Positions 35,439 to 44,344 of a stretch of DNA of 64,000 nt are shown here, one piece after another. The stretch is taken from contig NZ_JAAABJ010000518.1 in NCBI RefSeq assembly GCF_009904105.1, positions 1 through 64,000 of the forward strand, given 5' to 3'. A model generated the notes under the pieces. It saw only the letters and a program-made list of their open reading frames with translations. It was not told the DNA's origin and did no database searches. The stretch is from Elizabethkingia argenteiflava (GTDB taxonomy: Bacteria; Bacteroidota; Bacteroidia; Flavobacteriales; Weeksellaceae). How positions within the stretch are numbered: the stretch's first letter is position 1; each line of letters opens with the position of its first letter. The translations under genes were made by a program, and so were the position numbers.

Positions 35439-36893
35439 ATGGCAATAGGTCAGAGGGAGTTAAGTCTTCAGCTTAGGGTTTTTTTAGGAATACTTTTAGT
35501 GTCTTTAGTATGTATTGCAGGGACCACTCTTATTTCGTATCTCGTGATAAATCGTGTTGCACAGGTCCAAAATGAAAGATCGCTACAGAGTAAAAGCCTT
35601 GCTTTAATGGCCTCTTTAGAATATGCTATTTCGCATGACGATATTGACCGGCAGAATATCGCGAAAAAAATGCGAAATAAATTGATGGAGATTTCTGATA
35701 TTAATAAGTTAGACGTTGTTTTATACGATAGTAAAGGACGCTTTTTAGTATCTAATCTAAGTGAGGATTTGATTAAGCAAAAGCTAGTCCCTGCAAAAGT
35801 ATTGGACAAACTCTACGATAGTGACAATGGAATGGTGGATTATACTTTTTTTGATAGTGAAAAAGGTGCCGTTGTTTCCTCTTCTTATAGGATGCTGAGG
35901 GATGAACCAGATCCTAAGGTTCCGCCTTTGTCTATTGTATACCTGCCTTCTTATTACTATAACAACCAATATATCGATATATTTAACAAGTATATTCATT
36001 TTATTGTTTTGGTGAATGTTCTCGCCGTGCTATTGAGTGTCTTTATCAGTTGGAGAATTTCTAAAAAAATTACTCAAACCATTACCAGTATATCCTCTAA
36101 AATCAGTGATGAGGGAAGGGATTTAAAGCCGATTAAATATTCGAGCAGGGATGAATTGAGTGTACTCGTACGGGCCTACAACAGGATGATTTATCAATTG
36201 CGTGAGCAAACCGAGCTTAAAGCTCAAGTAGAGCGGGAAATAGCTTGGAGAGAAATGGCGAAGCAGGTGGCTCATGAGGTTAAGAATCCACTTACCCCTA
36301 TGAAATTAACCATTCAGAATTTCCAAAGAAAATTTGATGCACAAGATCCACAAATTGTAGATAAAGTGGATAAAATGAGTAAAGTGATGGTAGAACAGAT
36401 TGATCTTATTGCAGAAGTAGCGAGTGCTTTTTCTGAATTTGCTCAGTTGCCTGAAAAAGAAGATGTAGTGCTTAATTTAAATGAGGAAATCAAGAATATT
36501 GTCAATATTTTTGATAAAAAAGATATCTTTATACATGCGAATAAAGATAATATTATGTTGAAATTTGATAAGATCTATATTAGTAGAATTATGACCAATC
36601 TTATTACCAATGCTCAGCAAGCAGAAGTATACGGGAGACGTCCTATTATTAATATAGACCTGGAGCAATTCAATAAAAAGGTAACGATTAAGGTTGAGGA
36701 TAATGGTAGTGGAATTGAAAAAGAAAAACTGGAGCAGATCTTTGAACCTAACTTTACGACTAAGAGCAGTGGTATGGGGCTGGGTTTAACTATGGTACGT
36801 AAGATGGTAGAAGAATATCAAGGTAGTATCTCTGTTAAATCCCAATTGGGGAAAGGTACCTATTTTACCATTATTTTACCAGTGGGGCTTTAA
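35439..36893 (+). CDS. Membrane sensor histidine kinase (NtrY-like)
   Basis: 484 residues. Membrane helices at about 12-37 and 183-205 flank a periplasmic sensor of about 145 residues. They are followed by HAMP (about 205-258), the phospho-acceptor H279 in AHEVKNPLTPMKL, and an HATPase domain with EDNGSGIEKEKLEQIFEP and SSGMGLGLTMVRKM. No response regulator gene is adjacent; an orphan kinase partner must lie elsewhere. Starts 3 bp after ribE and overlaps trmN6 by 1 nt, giving a ribE-kinase-trmN6 operon. Confidence 0.9.
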   Translation: MAIGQRELSLQLRVFLGILLVSLVCIAGTTLISYLVINRVAQVQNERSLQSKSLALMASLEYAISHDDIDRQNIAKKMRNKLMEISDINKLDVVLYDSKGRFLVSNLSEDLIKQKLVPAKVLDKLYDSDNGMVDYTFFDSEKGAVVSSSYRMLRDEPDPKVPPLSIVYLPSYYYNNQYIDIFNKYIHFIVLVNVLAVLLSVFISWRISKKITQTITSISSKISDEGRDLKPIKYSSRDELSVLVRAYNRMIYQLREQTELKAQVEREIAWREMAKQVAHEVKNPLTPMKLTIQNFQRKFDAQDPQIVDKVDKMSKVMVEQIDLIAEVASAFSEFAQLPEKEDVVLNLNEEIKNIVNIFDKKDIFIHANKDNIMLKFDKIYISRIMTNLITNAQQAEVYGRRPIINIDLEQFNKKVTIKVEDNGSGIEKEKLEQIFEPNFTTKSSGMGLGLTMVRKMVEEYQGSISVKSQLGKGTYFTIILPVGL

Positions 36894-37582
36894 TGAAGTC
36901 ATTTATATTTAAGAAGTTCGAAATTCGTCAGGATAAAGAGGTCTTTCGAGTAGGAACCGATGGAGTTGTGTTAGGAGCACTGTCCGATGGGCAAAGGGCT
37001 CGGCATATATTAGAGGTGGGGAGCGGAACAGGTCTTATTGCTCTTATGTTGGCCCAGAGATATCCTTTTGCGAGACTTACCGCCTTGGATATCAATCCTA
37101 AAGCGTTTGAACTGACCCGGTTGAATTTTAAGAACTCTCCTTTTTCCACAAGAATGGAGGCTATAGGAGCTGATTATAAGCTTTATACTCCTTCGTTAAA
37201 ATATGATCTGATCGTCAGTAATCCTCCGTACTTTGAAGCTGAGAGTGCAAAAGACCTGATCGCCCGGCATCAGGTTTTGTTATCTTTTCAGCAGTTGATA
37301 TCAAAAAGTACAGAGTTAATTTCAGATGAGGGGATATTATCTTTTATTATTCCTAGTGATAATACGGCACGCTTTACGGAGGTTGCTCAGCAAAAGCAGT
37401 TAAACCTTATTAGGAAAGTAGATATTTATGGAATAGCTGGTGGAGAGCTAAAAAGAAATATTTTAGAGTTTTCTAAAGCTTCAAGTCCCTTGGTGCTAGA
37501 ACAACTGACTTTAGAAAAAAGTCCCAGAATCTATACAGACGAATATAAGGCTTTAACAAGGAATTTTCATCCTATGTTTTAA
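36893..37582 (+). CDS. trmN6: tRNA1(Val) (adenine(37)-N6)-methyltransferase
   Basis: 229 residues. SAM-binding LEVGSGTGLIALMLAQRYP (40-58) and the N6-adenine motif NPPY (110-113). The N-terminal KKFEIRQDKEVFRVGTDGVVLGAL is typical of the YfiC/TrmN6 family, which modifies A37 of a valine tRNA. It overlaps the histidine kinase stop codon by one base. Confidence 0.9.
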   Translation: MKSFIFKKFEIRQDKEVFRVGTDGVVLGALSDGQRARHILEVGSGTGLIALMLAQRYPFARLTALDINPKAFELTRLNFKNSPFSTRMEAIGADYKLYTPSLKYDLIVSNPPYFEAESAKDLIARHQVLLSFQQLISKSTELISDEGILSFIIPSDNTARFTEVAQQKQLNLIRKVDIYGIAGGELKRNILEFSKASSPLVLEQLTLEKSPRIYTDEYKALTRNFHPMF

Positions 37583-37590
37583 AGAAATAC

Positions 37591-37616
37591 CCCTCGTTAA
37601 AATAGTGAGGGATACT
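37591..37616. terminator. Weak hairpin between convergent trmN6 and ftsE
   Basis: CCCTC (37591-37595) pairs with GAGGG (37607-37611), 11-nt loop, then T-rich sequence. It is short, so only a modest candidate. Confidence 0.35.
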
Positions 37617-37633
37617 TCTTTATTAATAGTTGA

Positions 37634-38344
37634 TTATTCAAATAGCTCTGTAGTATTCATAGTGAAAACTTTTCCGTCTTCGCAGCGAATCGCTTCTGCG
37701 GGGTAATTTTGGATCATGTGGTAATCATGTGTAGCCATCAGTACTGCACAATTGCGCTCTTTAGAGATGCTGTTGAGCAAGAGCATAATTTCGTTAGAGG
37801 TTTCAGGGTCTAGGTTTCCTGTCGGTTCATCTGCGAGGATAAGCTTTGGATGGTTTAAGAGGGCTCTGGCAATGGCTACCCTTTGTTGCTCTCCTCCAGA
37901 CAGCTCATGTGGCATTTTGTGTTTCTTAGTTTTCATGCTAACACTATCCAATACCTCATCAATGCGGCTGTTGATAAGATTTTTATCTTTCCAGCCGGTA
38001 GCTCTTAATACAAAAATTAAATTCTTTTCTACCGTCCTGTCCGTAAGGAGTTGAAAATCTTGGAATACAATTCCTAACTTTCTTCTTAGAGGAGGGATGT
38101 CTGAAGCTCCTAGTTTGGACAAATCGAAGCCTACCACTTTTCCGATCCCTTGCTTTAGAGGGAGATCTCCATAGAGAACTTTTAATAAAGAACTCTTACC
38201 AGATCCTGTTTTTCCAATAAGATAGCAAAATTTTCCTGTTTTAATGTTGATGTTAACATCGGAGAGAACTGTAAAGTTTTTCTGAATTATTTTTGCATTC
38301 TTAAGAACGATGACGTCGTCACCAAGTCCGTGTCTATGTGGCAT
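37634..38344 (-). CDS. ftsE: Cell-division ABC ATPase FtsE
   Basis: 236 residues. Walker A GKTGSGKS (44-51), signature [15 protein letters not shown], Walker [15 protein letters not shown], and a MATHDY switch histidine. FtsE with FtsX regulates septal peptidoglycan hydrolysis; ftsX is not adjacent, which is common in Bacteroidota. The first eight residues (MPHRHGLG) are unusual, and a GTG or internal start closer to the domain could be real. Confidence 0.88.
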   Translation of the reverse strand: MPHRHGLGDDVIVLKNAKIIQKNFTVLSDVNINIKTGKFCYLIGKTGSGKSSLLKVLYGDLPLKQGIGKVVGFDLSKLGASDIPPLRRKLGIVFQDFQLLTDRTVEKNLIFVLRATGWKDKNLINSRIDEVLDSVSMKTKKHKMPHELSGGEQQRVAIARALLNHPKLILADEPTGNLDPETSNEIMLLLNSISKERNCAVLMATHDYHMIQNYPAEAIRCEDGKVFTMNTTELFE

Positions 38345-38493
38345 AACTATACTTTTAATATTAAAATAGGCACTTTGCGCCTATTTTCGAAGGTTAAAAA
38401 TACAAAAAAGTTTTTTAGTCCAGGTGGTTTTGTGTCAAAAATTGAATAAGAAGTCCAGCTATTATCCTTTTATTTATAGCGTATATATAATAA

Positions 38494-38527
38494 AAATGCT
38501 TGAAATAAATATTTATTTCAAGCATTT
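38494..38527 (-). terminator. Terminator of rpmH
   Basis: A 34-nt perfect palindrome (arm AAATGCTTGAAATAAAT) followed by T residues on the minus strand, 22 bp past the L34 stop codon. Confidence 0.85.
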
Positions 38528-38549
38528 AAAGTCTATAATAATACGAAAA

Positions 38550-38705
38550 TTATCTTTTAGCTCTTGTTACGCTAACAGTTAATCTCTTTCTGCCTTTTGC
38601 TCTTCTTGCAGCCAAAACTCTTCTTCCGTTTGGCGTTGACATTCTTTCTCTGAAACCATGTTTGTTTCTCTTTTTTCTTTCTGATGGTTGGAATGTTCTT
38701 TTCAT
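38550..38705 (-). CDS. rpmH: 50S ribosomal protein L34
   Basis: 51 residues, [22 protein letters not shown], ending [19 protein letters not shown] complete L34, with its own promoter and palindromic terminator. The longer overlapping frame in another phase at 38572-38757 is a shadow. In this strain it is not next to rnpA or dnaA. Confidence 0.98.
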   Translation of the reverse strand: MKRTFQPSERKKRNKHGFRERMSTPNGRRVLAARRAKGRKRLTVSVTRAKR

Positions 38706-38754
38706 TACCGGATATATTTCGAATTAGTAATATTCTATATTTATTTTCAGAGTG

Positions 38755-38784
38755 CAAATGTATATAAATTTTATTAATTACAAA
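38755..38784 (-). promoter_or_regulatory. Promoter of rpmH
   Basis: On the minus strand TTTG, 18 nt, TACATTTG, about 50 bp before the L34 ATG. Confidence 0.7.
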
Positions 38785-38951
38785 AATATTTTTTATTTTT
38801 TTGGAAGCTGCTGCGGTGTTCTTATAGCTGGCTTAAAACAAGCGATACCTTAATTATATGGGGATCAGAGTTACATTGCTCTGACCGGTTGGAGAATCAA
38901 CAGCGTTCTAAATCCTTTATTGAATGGGAGCAGAACGAGTAAGATTAAAAC

Positions 38952-38970
38952 GCTATAAATTATTTATAGC
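38952..38970. promoter_or_regulatory. 19-bp dyad, possible operator
   Basis: GCTATAAATTATTTATAGC has perfect 8-bp arms around TTA. It sits in the divergent gap between rpmH and the DHH phosphoesterase and has no T run. Confidence 0.35.
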
Positions 38971-39213
38971 AGCTTTATTGTACAGAATAAATTATTAGTT
39001 AGAGGAGAAATACACCACAAAAAGGATAGGAGAATTATTTCACTCTCTAGCTCAAAAAAAGCGAAAAGCGATTGGGTGTTAATATAGCTTGTTTTTCAAG
39101 TTTATATATTCTGTATTCTGGGACATCTCTTCAGTTGTGTATTAATCTAGTCAAAATTTATAAATTTTAATCATTGTATCAGTAGATCTTACTTAATTGT
39201 TTTATTTAGTTAA

Positions 39214-39221
39214 TATCTTTG
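39214..39221 (+). promoter_or_regulatory. -7 element of DHH phosphoesterase gene
   Basis: TATCTTTG, 20 nt before the ATG. Confidence 0.5.
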
Positions 39222-39241
39222 CAAGAATTTAATTTTAAAGT

Positions 39242-40246
39242 ATGTTTACACCTCTAGAACTCTCTACGATAAAAAATCTGCTAATTCCTGAAAAAGAAAT
39301 TGTTATTGTCACCCATTATAACCCCGATGGAGATGCCGTAGGATCTAGTTTGGGATTGAAGCATGCCTTAAAAATGCAGGGAGTGGAAGCCACGGTTATT
39401 GTCCCCAATGATTTTCCGAAATTCCTCAAGTGGATGCCCGAAGCGAGACAAATATTGGTAGCAGAGTTTAGGCGTAAAAAAGTAGCAGAGGTATTGCATA
39501 ACGCAGATGTTATTTTCTGTCTCGATTTTAATACCCTTTCTAGAATAGGATTTATTGGTGAATGGATTGCCAGATCTTCAGCGGTAAAGATTCTTATTGA
39601 TCACCATCAAATGCCCGATGCGTTTGATTATGTTTACTCAGACACCTCAGTTCCTGCTACCTGTCAGATGATATATCATTTTTTAGAAGCTTTAGAGTGG
39701 CAGGATAAAATCTCAAAAGATAGTGCGGAATGTCTTTATACGGGTATTATGACAGATACCGGAGGATTCCGCTTTCGATCAACCAGCGGAATAACCCATC
39801 ATATCATTGCTAACCTTATCGAAAAAGGTGCAGATCCTGCACAGATCGCTTCCGATACTTGGGATACCAATAGCATCAGTCGTTTACATCTACTGTCTTT
39901 AATTTTAAGTCGGGTAGAGCTGGTAAAAGAGGGGCAAGTGGCAATATTATGGCTTAAGCGTGCAGAAATGAAACAATTCGGGTTTGAAAAGGGAGCTACC
40001 GAAGGTTTTGTCAACTATGGCTTGAGCATACAGGGGGTTAAAATGTCTGCTTTTTTTATGGAAGATTTACAGGAAGACTTTATTAAAATATCTTTTCGAT
40101 CCAAAGATGATCTGGATGTCAATCAGTTTTCCAGAAACTATTTTAATGGAGGGGGGCATATTAATGCTGCTGGAGGAAGATCGGAATTATCCATGGAAGA
40201 TACATTAGAGCGATTTAAATCCATTGTAAGTTCCGAAATATGCTAA
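39242..40246 (+). CDS. nrnA: DHH-family phosphoesterase (NrnA-like oligoribonuclease/pAp phosphatase)
   Basis: 334 residues. Metal motifs THYNPDGDAVGS (24-35), the central DHH (120-122), TGIMTDTGGFRF, and the DHHA1 motif NGGGHINAAGG (about 308-318). Degrades short RNA oligomers and/or dephosphorylates 3'-phosphoadenosine 5'-phosphate. It stands alone with 115 bp before the TonB receptor gene. Confidence 0.88.
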   Translation: MFTPLELSTIKNLLIPEKEIVIVTHYNPDGDAVGSSLGLKHALKMQGVEATVIVPNDFPKFLKWMPEARQILVAEFRRKKVAEVLHNADVIFCLDFNTLSRIGFIGEWIARSSAVKILIDHHQMPDAFDYVYSDTSVPATCQMIYHFLEALEWQDKISKDSAECLYTGIMTDTGGFRFRSTSGITHHIIANLIEKGADPAQIASDTWDTNSISRLHLLSLILSRVELVKEGQVAILWLKRAEMKQFGFEKGATEGFVNYGLSIQGVKMSAFFMEDLQEDFIKISFRSKDDLDVNQFSRNYFNGGGHINAAGGRSELSMEDTLERFKSIVSSEIC

Positions 40247-40333
40247 GCTTTTATTAAAGATAAATTAAAATATAAGCTCAATAAATTAACAGTCTTTTAA
40301 AGGCAGCTTATTATTCTCGAAAAAAACAAAAGA

Positions 40334-40341
40334 TACCTTTG
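40334..40341 (+). promoter_or_regulatory. -7 element of the TonB-dependent receptor gene
   Basis: TACCTTTG, 20 nt before the ATG. Confidence 0.5.
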
Positions 40342-40361
40342 TCACTAACATAAAAGTATCT

Positions 40362-43300
40362 ATGAAATCTATTCAAGCGGCCTTATTATGTATACTGTTA
40401 AGTTTTTTTGGAGGGTATATGCTAGCACAAACGACTCAAGCTTCTATATTAGGCAGGGTAGTGGATCGTAGCGATCTCCCACAATCACGACTCAAGGTAA
40501 AGATTATCAATGAATCCACAGGCTTTACCTCAGAAACTCTCACCAATGTTCAGGGAGAATATGTTTTTAGAGAAATTCCGTTAGGGGGACCTTACACTAT
40601 TATTGTGGATGGGCGTCAGAAAAAAGAGGGTTACTACGTGAATTTTGGAGACCAACTCAGTGTGAATTTAAAGCTGGCGGATGTTTATGAAAAAAATATT
40701 CAGGAGGTTGTGGTCAAAGGCAATTATAAAAACACAAGAGCTAACCTTGGGGCCTCCACTGCTATTACAGCCAGAAATATAAGTGTTCTGCCCGTTAACG
40801 GGCGGAGCTTTACCAGTCTTACAGAGCTTTCCCCCTTGAGCGGAAAGAACGGAAGTTTATCAGGTCAGCTAGAATCCTCAACAAACTTTACCATTGATGG
40901 AATGACAGCAAAGAACCCTACTTCAGCAGGTTCTACTACCAGTAGAAGCGGGGCACCTTATTCAATTTCTATAGAGTCGGTTCGCGAATTCAAAATTACT
41001 ACTAATCAGTATGATGTAACCTTAGGCAGAAGCGGCGGCGGTACGGTTAGTGCTGTTACCAAATCCGGAACCAATACCTTTAGCGGAAGTGTCTTTGAAT
41101 ATCAGCGAGCAGGCTGGCTATCCAGTGGTTTCGATATTAAGGGAAATAGAAGAACAAACGACTTTTCTACTTATCAATTCGGGTTCTCTTTAGGAGGGCC
41201 TATTATTAGGAATAAATTGCATTTTTTTTTAACATGGGACCACCAATTGGACAATAGGCCACTGATGGTTGCAGATATTCAAACTCAAGAAGATGAGCTT
41301 CGTCTGAATGTTACAAAAGAGACTTTAAATAAAGTATTGCAAATAGGCCGCGATAAATATGGGGTAGGGGCTACCCCACAATTCGGTTCATTTGGTAAGA
41401 TCAGAAATTCTGATGCTGCATTTTTGCGTTTGGACTGGCAGATGAATACTAATAATTTGTTAACGATTCGAAATAACTTCACCTATGATCTTAATAAAAA
41501 TGCTTTGGAAGATAATAGCCGCATTAATTTTTATGAATCGTATGCTAGCGATAAAAATTGGGATAACAGTTTGTTGCTCACATTAAGATCCAATCTGAAA
41601 GAGAGTTTAACCAACGAATTTAAATTTCAGCACTTGTACACTTTTCAAAATACCTTTCAAAATGATCAATTGAAGCACGCTGTTCCTCGCATGATCATAG
41701 ATAACCTGACCTCTAAAGTAGGAGCTATTGATCTCAGCACAAATATTCAATTGGGAGGACATCGCTTCGGGCAGGAATCATTTAAAAACAATGTGTTACA
41801 GTTAGTCGACAATCTTTATTACAATACGGATAAAATTAAATATACTTATGGAATAGAGGTGATGTACACAAGGGCTCAGTCAGTATATGGTAGTGAAGTG
41901 AACGGGAGATATCACTTTTCTAGTCTTACGGATTTTGAAAATATGCGTCCCTATAGATTTTATCGAGAAGTTCCTTTATTAGAAGATACTTCCGTAAATT
42001 CTGATATCTGGAATTTAGGTGGGTATGGACAGTTGATAACTACTATAGGGACCGGACTTCAGCTTACAGCTGGACTTAGATTCGATTATGGAGCTTACCC
42101 TAAAGCACCACTTAATAAAAATTTGTACCAGCAAATGGAAATCCGAACCGATTATAAAATTAAATCGTTTGTCATTCAACCTAGATTTCAGTTGGATTGG
42201 GATGTTCAGCAAAGGCATAAGGATCTTTTTAAGTTTGGAGGAGGTATATTCTCTTCTGATATTAATAATTATATGCTGATTAATAATCTTTATTTCGACG
42301 GAAAACGATCTGCTACGGTGGATATAGATCCGCAGGCGCTAGGTTTGGTAACCGATTTTGAAAGTTATAGAAAAAACTACGTTACTACCCCCACCTTACC
42401 ACAATACCAGTTGCCTACGATTAACTATACGGGTCAGAATGCTAAAATACCCGTTATCTATAAATCTCACATCGCTTATACTCATTTTTTTACCCCAAAG
42501 TTGAGAGCAGGACTGGCTGCCTATGCGGCTTGGGGGAGAAATAATTATTTCTATTACGATCGCAATATGCAGTCTAAGCCCTATTTTACAATCTCCAGTG
42601 AGGGGGATCGTGGTGTTTTTGTACCTGTGGATAAAATTAATATAGAGAATGCTACCAGTAATTGGAAGGATGGTCGCATTAATAAAAACTTTGGTAGGGT
42701 ATTGGAACTCGTGAGCGATGGTAAAGTTAATCAGTATTCCATCGTCTTAGATGCCAGTTATAAATATGCTAAAGATGGTGAGCTGAATGCCAGTTATACA
42801 TGGTCCGATATTAAAGATAATACTTCCTATAGTGGTAATGTGGCCAACACGGCTACCTTGTATACTCCTGTCAGCAGCGACCCCCGTGATTTGCGTATGC
42901 GTTATTCTGATAATCAATTTCGACATAAATTGGTATTATATGGAAACGCTCCAACTTTTCACGGGTTTACCCTTGGAATAAGATATGCTGGTATGGGAGG
43001 TACCCGATTTTCCTTGATGGCTGGAGGAAATATCAATGGTGATTTCGTAGATGGTAATGATTTAGCCTATATATATCCTAATCTAACAGCTCCTCTGTTA
43101 GGCGATGCTCAGGTAGGAAAAGCTTTGAAGGATTATATTAGACATTACAATGGACGAATCGCACATCGCAATGGGGGGAAAAATGGATTTTATGGAGTAT
43201 GGGATATCAGGATTGCCAAAAAGCTAAAATTAGACCAAAAAGATGCGCTAGAATTGTCCCTGGATATCTTCAACTTTGCTAATCTTTTAAATAAAAACTG

Positions 43301-43457
43301 GGGGGTGAACAGATCTTATGAAAATCTAAACTTATATAAAATTAAAGGATTTGATCCTACAGGGCGATATTTTACTTATACTTTAAATACTGCAGGTCTG
43401 CCCCCTTTATCTGGAGACCCTTATCAGATACAGTTGGGGATGAGATATTCCTTTTAA
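40362..43457 (+). CDS. TonB-dependent outer-membrane receptor with carboxypeptidase-like N-terminal domain
   Basis: 1031 residues. Signal peptide (about 1-22, ending MLAQ), a regulatory-like beta domain (about 28-105, ILGRVVDRSDLPQ...), a plug domain (about 115-240, with TNFTIDGMTAKNPTSAGS and VREFKITTNQYDVTLGRSGGG), and a large beta-barrel ending in the aromatic-terminal GMRYSF. This architecture is the OmpA-like/SusC-related TonB receptor class of Bacteroidota. No susD partner is nearby, so it is not a classical sugar PUL receptor. Substrate unknown. Energised by an ExbB-ExbD-TonB complex, probably that at 54-57 kb. Confidence 0.9.
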   Translation: MKSIQAALLCILLSFFGGYMLAQTTQASILGRVVDRSDLPQSRLKVKIINESTGFTSETLTNVQGEYVFREIPLGGPYTIIVDGRQKKEGYYVNFGDQLSVNLKLADVYEKNIQEVVVKGNYKNTRANLGASTAITARNISVLPVNGRSFTSLTELSPLSGKNGSLSGQLESSTNFTIDGMTAKNPTSAGSTTSRSGAPYSISIESVREFKITTNQYDVTLGRSGGGTVSAVTKSGTNTFSGSVFEYQRAGWLSSGFDIKGNRRTNDFSTYQFGFSLGGPIIRNKLHFFLTWDHQLDNRPLMVADIQTQEDELRLNVTKETLNKVLQIGRDKYGVGATPQFGSFGKIRNSDAAFLRLDWQMNTNNLLTIRNNFTYDLNKNALEDNSRINFYESYASDKNWDNSLLLTLRSNLKESLTNEFKFQHLYTFQNTFQNDQLKHAVPRMIIDNLTSKVGAIDLSTNIQLGGHRFGQESFKNNVLQLVDNLYYNTDKIKYTYGIEVMYTRAQSVYGSEVNGRYHFSSLTDFENMRPYRFYREVPLLEDTSVNSDIWNLGGYGQLITTIGTGLQLTAGLRFDYGAYPKAPLNKNLYQQMEIRTDYKIKSFVIQPRFQLDWDVQQRHKDLFKFGGGIFSSDINNYMLINNLYFDGKRSATVDIDPQALGLVTDFESYRKNYVTTPTLPQYQLPTINYTGQNAKIPVIYKSHIAYTHFFTPKLRAGLAAYAAWGRNNYFYYDRNMQSKPYFTISSEGDRGVFVPVDKINIENATSNWKDGRINKNFGRVLELVSDGKVNQYSIVLDASYKYAKDGELNASYTWSDIKDNTSYSGNVANTATLYTPVSSDPRDLRMRYSDNQFRHKLVLYGNAPTFHGFTLGIRYAGMGGTRFSLMAGGNINGDFVDGNDLAYIYPNLTAPLLGDAQVGKALKDYIRHYNGRIAHRNGGKNGFYGVWDIRIAKKLKLDQKDALELSLDIFNFANLLNKNWGVNRSYENLNLYKIKGFDPTGRYFTYTLNTAGLPPLSGDPYQIQLGMRYSF

Positions 43458-43514
43458 AGACAATGTTTTGAAAAATTTTAGATATTGATTTTGGAGAAGT
43501 ACACCCTCTTAAAT

Positions 43515-44273
43515 TTAGGATATTAGCTCGGTCTTAATAATTTCTGTGCATATAGTAGGCTTTTCCCAGTGTCCATTATGTCCACAATCTAAGGTATAGA
43601 TTTTTATATTGGGGTTTTCTGGCAAGCTTTTTATCATTTCAAAAGTGTTGACGGCAAGGTCCAAACGTCCCGAAATAATTAAAACTTTTAAGTGTATATT
43701 TTCCAAAACTTCTCTTTTGTCGGTCCGTTCTAGCATTCCTTTTACCGAGGCTAAAGCCCCTTTTATCGGAGTTTTAAGTGCGATTTCTTTAGCTAATTCA
43801 ATTTTAGAATCAAGTTTTTCTTTTTCATTTGGGTTAAAAAGATTGGGGATGCCTAGGGCAATATATTTTTTAAAATCTTCCTTAATAATCTGAAGAGATT
43901 TATGGCGGATATTTTTTTTATCCTCAGAGTCAGGTAAGGGCGAAGAAAAGAACAATGTGAGAGATTTTAGAGTACCGGGATAGCGTTCAGCATAGCTAAG
44001 TGAAACATAGCCCCCCATAGAATGTCCCAATAGATGAAACGAATATATTTTTAGCTTTTCCAAGGTGTTTCGAACGGCTGTAGCCATGGATTCCATGCTG
44101 ATAGTTTTGTCATTTGAAGGTGATTTTCCGTGTCCTGGCAGATCAATACGGAGAACTGTGAAATTTTTTTCCAATTCGGGGAGCATGTCATACCAAACTT
44201 CGGTGCTTTCCATGAAACCATGGAGTAATACTAAAACAGTTTTTCCGCTACCGGAAATTTCATAATGAAGCAT
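43515..44273 (-). CDS. Alpha/beta hydrolase
   Basis: 252 residues from the ATG at 44273 (MLHYEISGSGKTVLVLLHGF). A longer frame running to 44372 passes through the dsbD terminator and is rejected. Oxyanion HGF, nucleophile in LGHSMGGYVSLSYAE, a late aspartate in GRLDLAVN and histidine in DCGHNGHWEKP make a complete triad. Substrate unknown; typical of small esterase/lactonase-like enzymes. It follows dsbD on the same strand but is separated from it by a terminator. Confidence 0.86.
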   Translation of the reverse strand: MLHYEISGSGKTVLVLLHGFMESTEVWYDMLPELEKNFTVLRIDLPGHGKSPSNDKTISMESMATAVRNTLEKLKIYSFHLLGHSMGGYVSLSYAERYPGTLKSLTLFFSSPLPDSEDKKNIRHKSLQIIKEDFKKYIALGIPNLFNPNEKEKLDSKIELAKEIALKTPIKGALASVKGMLERTDKREVLENIHLKVLIISGRLDLAVNTFEMIKSLPENPNIKIYTLDCGHNGHWEKPTICTEIIKTELIS

Positions 44274-44307
44274 TGTAATTTTTTTACGAAAATATGATTT
44301 TAATAAA

Positions 44308-44344
44308 GTAAACAAAAAGCAACCTAAGGTTGCTTTTTGTTTAC
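44308..44344 (-). terminator. Terminator of tilS-dsbD, overlapping the dsbD stop codon
   Basis: Perfect 17-bp arms (GTAAACAAAAAGCAACC and its complement) around TAA. The right arm includes the dsbD stop codon complement at 44341-44343, so the last codon is part of the hairpin. Confidence 0.8.

Larger units (their letters stand above)
38706..39241. other. Intergenic region between rpmH and nrnA-like gene
   Basis: Holds the rpmH promoter (minus), a 19-bp dyad (38952-38970) and the -7 element of the DHH gene (39214). Short imperfect repeats occur (TCAGAG/CTCTGA near 38865-38884). No gene seen on either strand. Confidence 0.55.

Noticed and set aside
38572-38757. 61-codon minus-strand frame over rpmH
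   Set aside because: Different phase of the same strand; the true gene is L34 at 38550-38705, and this frame passes through the rpmH promoter.
40362-43457. Calling the TonB receptor a SusC polysaccharide receptor
   Set aside because: There is no SusD partner or glycoside hydrolase nearby.
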